DNA of 64,000 nt from Crambe crambe (Eukaryota; Porifera; Demospongiae; Poecilosclerida; Crambeidae). Below the pieces are notes generated by a model that had not been told where the DNA came from, did not search any database, and saw only the letters and a program-made list of their open reading frames with translations. Every line of letters begins with the position of its first letter. Position 1 is the first letter of the stretch. Made by a program: the position numbers and the translations under genes. Positions 59,533 to 64,000 of this stretch are shown one piece after another. Location of the stretch: contig OZ004592.1 in assembly GCA_963924555.1 (NCBI GenBank), positions 310,001 to 374,000 of the forward strand. The letters are read 5' to 3'.

Positions 59533-62338
59533 CTAGCTAAAATTATTCATATTCTGTGGAGAATGAAGATCAGTTGAATTTTCAGACTTGGCAATGCCAA
59601 TGAGACAGTTTTGGTGTGTGAATTGGAGTTGAAGAAGAGAGCAAGCTTTTGGGGTGACATCTAGTGATAATAAAGTGTTGTCCATGTCACTGCAAAAAAA
59701 AAAAAAAAAAAGTTTAATACAAAGCATTTCTAATTAGTGCCCACCTGGGGAAGGAGCCATGGCCTGTATTGTAGACTTTGAGGTGATCAGAATCCAAACT
59801 CATGGCCAGCATAGCACCATCCGGACTGAATGCTAATGCTGACACAGCATTTTTGTTAGGTGGGGGAGGGTAGTCTTTCACCATGGTACCACTGCTAAGA
59901 TCCCACACTTTCACAATCCCATCAATTCCTGAGTGGAAGGTCACATGGCATCACATGGCTTCATACACTGCTATATATATAGACTAGTAGAAGCATACCT
60001 CCACTCACTAAGTGCTTCCCATTTGGTGAAAATGCAACACTGGTGATAGGACTCTGGAGAGAAGTCAATCAATTTTGTGTGAAGTACAATGGTTGAATAG
60101 TAGTACCTTGTTTGTAGCCATTAGCCGGACACAATGGCCACTCTGAATGTCCCACAGTCTACAAGTCCTGTCCTGAGATCCAGTGACCATGTACTGCCCA
60201 TTTGGGTGGAATTTCACCACCTTCAGGTATAATAAGAATAACAACCAAGTGATCTCCAGTCTTTATTGTTATTTACACATTATGTCATGTCTTACATTGA
60301 CACTGCTGGTGTGTCCAGCAAATATCCGAAGAGGGTAGGTGAGGTCTGTTGTCCACAAACGAGCAGTCTGATCCATAGAGGCAGAGGAAAAGTGGATATC
60401 CACAGGACTAAACAGAGTACATATGGAAGAAATTAAAAGCTAAAACTTGAAAATTCTGCACCAGCCACTATATACCTGAACGCTACATCCCAGACAGGGT
60501 AGGTGTGTCCTCGATAACAGACAGCACAAGTGTGTTTCTGCAAGTCCCAAAGTCTGATGGTATTGTCCTCTGATGCTGATAAGAGGAACTGGCCAGTGGC
60601 ATTGAAACAGGTCCCATACACTGGTCCACTGTGACCTCTCAGTGTGCAATGATCATCATGCGGCAATCTCATCAGTTCAGTTTTGATCATGTGACTGGAA
60701 AGTGAGGGTGTGTCACTAACACTTGGCAATCGAGACCAGACGTGTATGGATGAATCGGCACACCCACATGCATACAACATGGAGGGGCCACCGAGAGAGA
60801 CACAGTGGATGCTACAGAAATGACATGATGCCTGACTGTTTGACTTATCATGGTCAAATAAGTGATAGCACTTACCAATTGTCTGTACTATTAATGCAGT
60901 ATACAGCAAGTGATGGTGCCTTGGGATCTACTGTTTCCAGAGCAGTTAACTTTTCTTTCAATTCACTGATCCTTGCTTGATGAGCACTGGATGCAATTTT
61001 AACAGGTGCTGAGGTTTCGTTACCTCCACCAAATTTAGAAGATGGAAGAGAGGATGTCTTTCCCTGCAGAGTTGGACATAATCCTTGGACATTAGAGAAA
61101 ACATTTTCATCAAGACATCAAATCCTCCTCTGATAAACCCCCTGCTCAACTATTCTTATACCTTTATTCGGAGTCTGTTTTCATCAAGTTGAGGCACTCT
61201 CGGCTTGATAAATGATGAAAGTGCTTTCTTGGGGTCTTGTTTATCAGTAGTAACCATGGGAGTGTTTCCGTAGACTGCACGTCATGTGACACAGCATAAT
61301 GGGTCATGTGCTCTTATTCTCATGCACTCACTCACACACCTTCGATGGATAAGTATCTCTGTATCACTGTCAGAAGGAATGGGGTGTGCAAAACCTTATG
61401 TTAAAAGAGAAAAATAAATTGAAAGCTATTTTGTTATGAAAAGATTACATACCTGGAGAAATTGCATTAGAAGTTGAAAAGCCTTGTCGGACATTTTCAG
61501 GCAGTACTTCTTATTCCTAAAACATACAAGAATTGATAAGGAATGGACAAAAGACGACTTCTCTCATACTGACCTGAATTTTTTTACCAAGTCTGAGGAG
61601 TTTAGCTCCTCTGAAGAAGAGCACACAAGCAGTTCTGAGATCTCACTCTGCTGAGTGGAGTCAAATGACGTAAAGAACTGATCATTTAGAGCTTTGGCTA
61701 AAACAGGGGAGATAGTTGTGTCATAGTGGTCCATGCAAGGTCATTCAATAATTGTTCATCATACCATACTCCGGGTGACCTCGAGAGAAGAAGTGAATGT
61801 AAAGATGGATGAAGAGTGGATAGATGACCTGAGCTACCTCTGTCTTGTGCATGCTAGTACACTCTTTACAAAATCTCACCAGTCTATATACAGTGAGGAG
61901 AGTCAACCATTGATCAGGGTCTAAGTAGCTTTGGGGGACTATGGTAAAGGAGCTGGTTGGTGATAATGCACTTACTTTGCAAAACTTCCCACTTCTTCAT
62001 CTGGCTGGGGTGTCCTAAAAAGAGAAAATCAACGTCCCCATCTATCTACAAGGTATTGTCTCACAAAGTGCAAAGGGCAGTCACATTAATATCAGTAGTA
62101 GCTTCCATTTCCACAAATCTAGAGAAAAGGAGTTCTTTTAGTGTGTGTGTGGAGGACGGGAGCCCTGTCTGGAGAGCTGCTTGTCCATCCTGTAAAAAGT
62201 GGCAAAGCTGAGACATCTATCTTCATTATGCATTCTTCTTACCCATTGGTAGTTATTCTTTTCAAGCAGATCTTTAAGGGATGCCAGCAGCTGTTCTTCC
62301 TTCTCAGAAGGGGGCTGCTGAACCTGTAACGCAGACAT
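59533..62338 (-). CDS. TAF5L: TAF5-like WD40 subunit of SAGA (TAF5L)
   Basis: The start MSALQVQQPPSEKEEQLLAS is followed by a LisH-like helix (LKDLLEKNNYQWDGQAAL). Next is the NTD2 domain (DPDQWLTLLTVYRLVRFC, TEVAQVIYPLFIHLYIHF, LVKKFRNKKYCLKMSDKAFQ). A linker has AHQARISELKEKLTALETVD and PSLAVYCINST. WD40 repeats include LRGHSGPVYGTCFNATGQFL, SASEDNTIRLWDLQKH, YRGHTYPVWDVAF, VTGSQDRTCRLWDI, SPITSVAFSPNGKHLVSGG and ALAFSPDGAMLAMSLDSDHL. The C-terminus LLQLQFTHQNCLIGIA resembles TAF5L (LSVQFMACNLLLVTGI) more than TAF5. TAF5L scaffolds the TAF core of SAGA/PCAF complexes. Some exon junctions were not closed. Confidence 0.87.
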
Positions 62339-62453
62339 CACTACCAGCAAGCAACAACGCCCCACCTTACAAAATAGCGCGCACCCACAATGAACTTCAA
62401 TCACAAAAATTATGCAAAAAAAAAAAGAAAAAAGTTCATAGAATAGGTGGTAA

Positions 62454-62954
62454 TTAGTCGAAGAGACCTGCATCACAAAGCACACATATATTAATGGCCA
62501 TTTGAAATCACTAATAACTTAACTCACCAAATCCCATGTCATCATCTGATTCATCCTCACTCTCTTCTTTCTTTTCTTCCTTCTTTTCCTCTGCCTTTGC
62601 TTCTCCCTCAGCAGGTGCTGCTCCACCTCCAGTTCCTGCTGAAGTTGCAGCTGCTCCAGATCCCACATTGCTGATAAGACTGCCGATGTCTTTACCTGAG
62701 CATCAGCAGTATGTAGTTAAAGGCATGGTGGGTAACTTATTCTTACCCTCAAGGGCACGGGCAAATAAAGTGGTCCAAATTGGCTCTACTTCAACACCAG
62801 CTGCTTTTATCAGTGTAGTCATTCTCTCAGCCTGAAGAAAGAGTTGTTCTACTAACAGGAGGTACTAATACTGGCAGGTTCTTACAGTGACTTGAATTTC
62901 AGCATCATGAAGAATAAGGGCGGAGTATACACAGGCTAACTCTGAATCAGTCAT
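62454..62954 (-). CDS. RPLP1: 60S acidic ribosomal protein P1
   Basis: Four exons (62954-62886, 62831-62747, 62695-62528, 62467-62454) close in phase to 111 aa. MTDSELACVYSALILHDAE is the helical dimerisation domain (with P2), followed by AERMTTLIKAAGVEVEPIW, then KDIGSLISNVGSG. An Ala/Gly hinge and an acidic run end in the universal SDDDMGFGLFD peptide. That peptide recruits translational GTPases, including eEF1A encoded at the other end of this window. The last exon codes for only the final four residues. It lies 115 bp upstream of TAF5L on the same strand. Confidence 0.97.
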
Positions 62955-63229
62955 GGTGGAGCTTATCTTTTGAATACTAGTGGTTTAAGTGTAAGTCGCC
63001 TTTGAAGGGCCTTAGCTTTTAGTAGAACAAACACTGCCACCACAAAACTCTCGAGAAAGAAACACGTGCTTATGCTATAATAATTATGGGCATGCGCAGT
63101 ATACTGTGATACAAAAATTAATTGTAATGCAATGATCGTTAAGTTTACTTGATAGGTGAAGCAAAACTAAAAGATGCCTGGCCAGTGATGTGTATATGGG
63201 GGGGAAAAAGCATGAATGATTTACAAATC
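62955..63229. promoter_or_regulatory. RPLP1 upstream region
   Basis: 275 bp between the RPLP1 start and the stop of the next minus-strand gene. GCATGCGCAGT at 63090-63100 is an NRF1-like half palindrome. No coding sequence is visible. Confidence 0.4.
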
Positions 63230-63917
63230 TTATTTTTTTCCAGACTTTGGTTCTTGGTGAAGCTCAGGATCAAAATCCTGTAACATGAGGTGTTCCTCTA
63301 TCTCATCAATAAAAGCCTCCATCTCCAGTTCTATCTCTGGATCTAATCCATCATATTCATCCTCTTCCAAATTCCCAGCACTGAAGGGAGATATGTGTTA
63401 TACTGTTAACTGTTATGATTATAGGGGCATACCTGTTATTGTATCCACCACACTCATGGTCATCACCAACAAACTCACTCCATTCCTCTGCAAATTATTA
63501 AATATGCACTATAAATTTACAGAGCTTAGATTTTATGCGTATACGATATTCACTTACCAGCAGAAGTGACAGGTTGCTGAATTGCAAACACTGTCTCCGA
63601 GATGTCATACAGCTCGTGGTTGAAGGACTCGGATGGGACAAAAGGGGGGGCAGCAGGGTTGAAATTCGAGGTTTTCTCGGTCAACTGCTTTCCAGTTTGA
63701 TGGATGGGAGGAATGGCAGAGGCGGCACAACCCCAATTGGAGTTGGACAATTCAATAACTTGCATGATGAGTCCAGTGCAGGTTCTGAGAGGCAAGTCCA
63801 ATGCTCATTCACTTTAGTAACTTGAGTGGTATGCATTTACTTGTTCAAGGATGTATCCAGAGCTAGCTCTTTCAGCTCCTTGCTTATAGGATCCATTTTT
63901 TCCTTATAATCGTCCAT
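63230..63917 (-). CDS. PAM2-motif protein (possible PABP-interacting protein)
   Basis: Exon 1 reads MDDYKEKMDPISKELKELAL. Exon 2 contains a good PAM2 motif, TSNFNPAAPPFVPSESF, which in other proteins docks on the MLLE domain of poly(A)-binding protein. The final exons read EEWSEFVGDDHECGGYNN and an acidic stretch (NLEEDEYDGLDPEIELEMEA, HLMLQDFDPELHQEPKSGKK). It totals about 190 aa. Acidic region plus PAM2 recalls PAIP2, but there the acidic RRM-binding part precedes the C-terminal PAM2, so the order is reversed. It may be a PAIP2 analogue or another PABP client. The gene may continue upstream beyond the window edge. Confidence 0.65.
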
Positions 63918-64000
63918 ATGAACTAGATTACTTCCTGTGAGCTTTATGTGATGAACAAAACAAAACAAAAATAACAACAGTTGAATCTGCCAAGAGAGTA

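Noticed and set aside
62536-62835. Ser/Ala-rich plus-strand frame opposite RPLP1
   Set aside because: It is the antisense shadow of the Glu/Lys-rich P1 tail.

Overview
The window looks like nuclear DNA of an early-branching animal, most likely a sponge. The genes are animal families (FKBP11, ANAPC10, CAND1, FEM1, Pumilio, membrane adenylyl cyclase, TAF5L, EXOSC6, PDCD2L). Introns are mostly 45-60 nt with GT-AG ends, neighbouring genes often lie 10-120 bp apart in head-to-head or tail-to-tail pairs, and non-coding DNA is AT-rich with small inverted-repeat elements. The sponge assignment is inference; no rRNA or mitochondrial marker is present. I rebuilt most gene models by hand from splice sites and reading phase. 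Where every exon closes in phase the coordinates are firm.

Layout. 0-8.3 kb holds compact housekeeping genes: a doublecortin protein (-), EEF1A (+), an MPV17-family protein (+), FKBP11 (-), an SR protein (+), ANAPC10 (-) and a transgelin/calponin (+). 8.5-23.8 kb holds a bifunctional pseudouridine glycosidase/kinase (-), CAND1 (-, with a tRNA-Ser in one intron and a MITE in another), an intronless FEM1 (+) and an unrecognised multi-exon gene (+). 24-32.3 kb and 44.5-52.9 kb form two halves of a receptor-like gene cluster. Its five members encode signal peptide, a shared unfamiliar Cys-containing N-terminal module, a short Cys-rich linker, then sushi or EGF domains, one membrane span and a short tail. 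Three are intact by eye with sushi or EGF domains (A, D, E), one more (B) is a near-copy of A with a different tail, and one (C) is decaying. A relic of a sixth copy lies at 24.0 kb.

Between and after these lie a SWSAP1-like ATPase (+), Pumilio (-), a twelve-span-type adenylyl cyclase (+) and PIGL (+). At the right end are a small secreted protein (+), N6AMT1 (-), PDCD2L (+), a Schlafen-like AlbA protein (-), EXOSC6 (+), TAF5L (-), RPLP1 (-) and a PAM2-motif protein (-).

The most novel-looking item is the receptor-like cluster: the same N-terminal module is paired with different extracellular repeats and different membrane/tail exons, two of which carry NPxY/F-type endocytic motifs. Ubiquitin-ligase genes (ANAPC10, CAND1, FEM1) sit within about 15 kb of each other, but I see nothing that makes this more than chance. 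Palindromic NRF1-like sites occur in several of the tight promoters.
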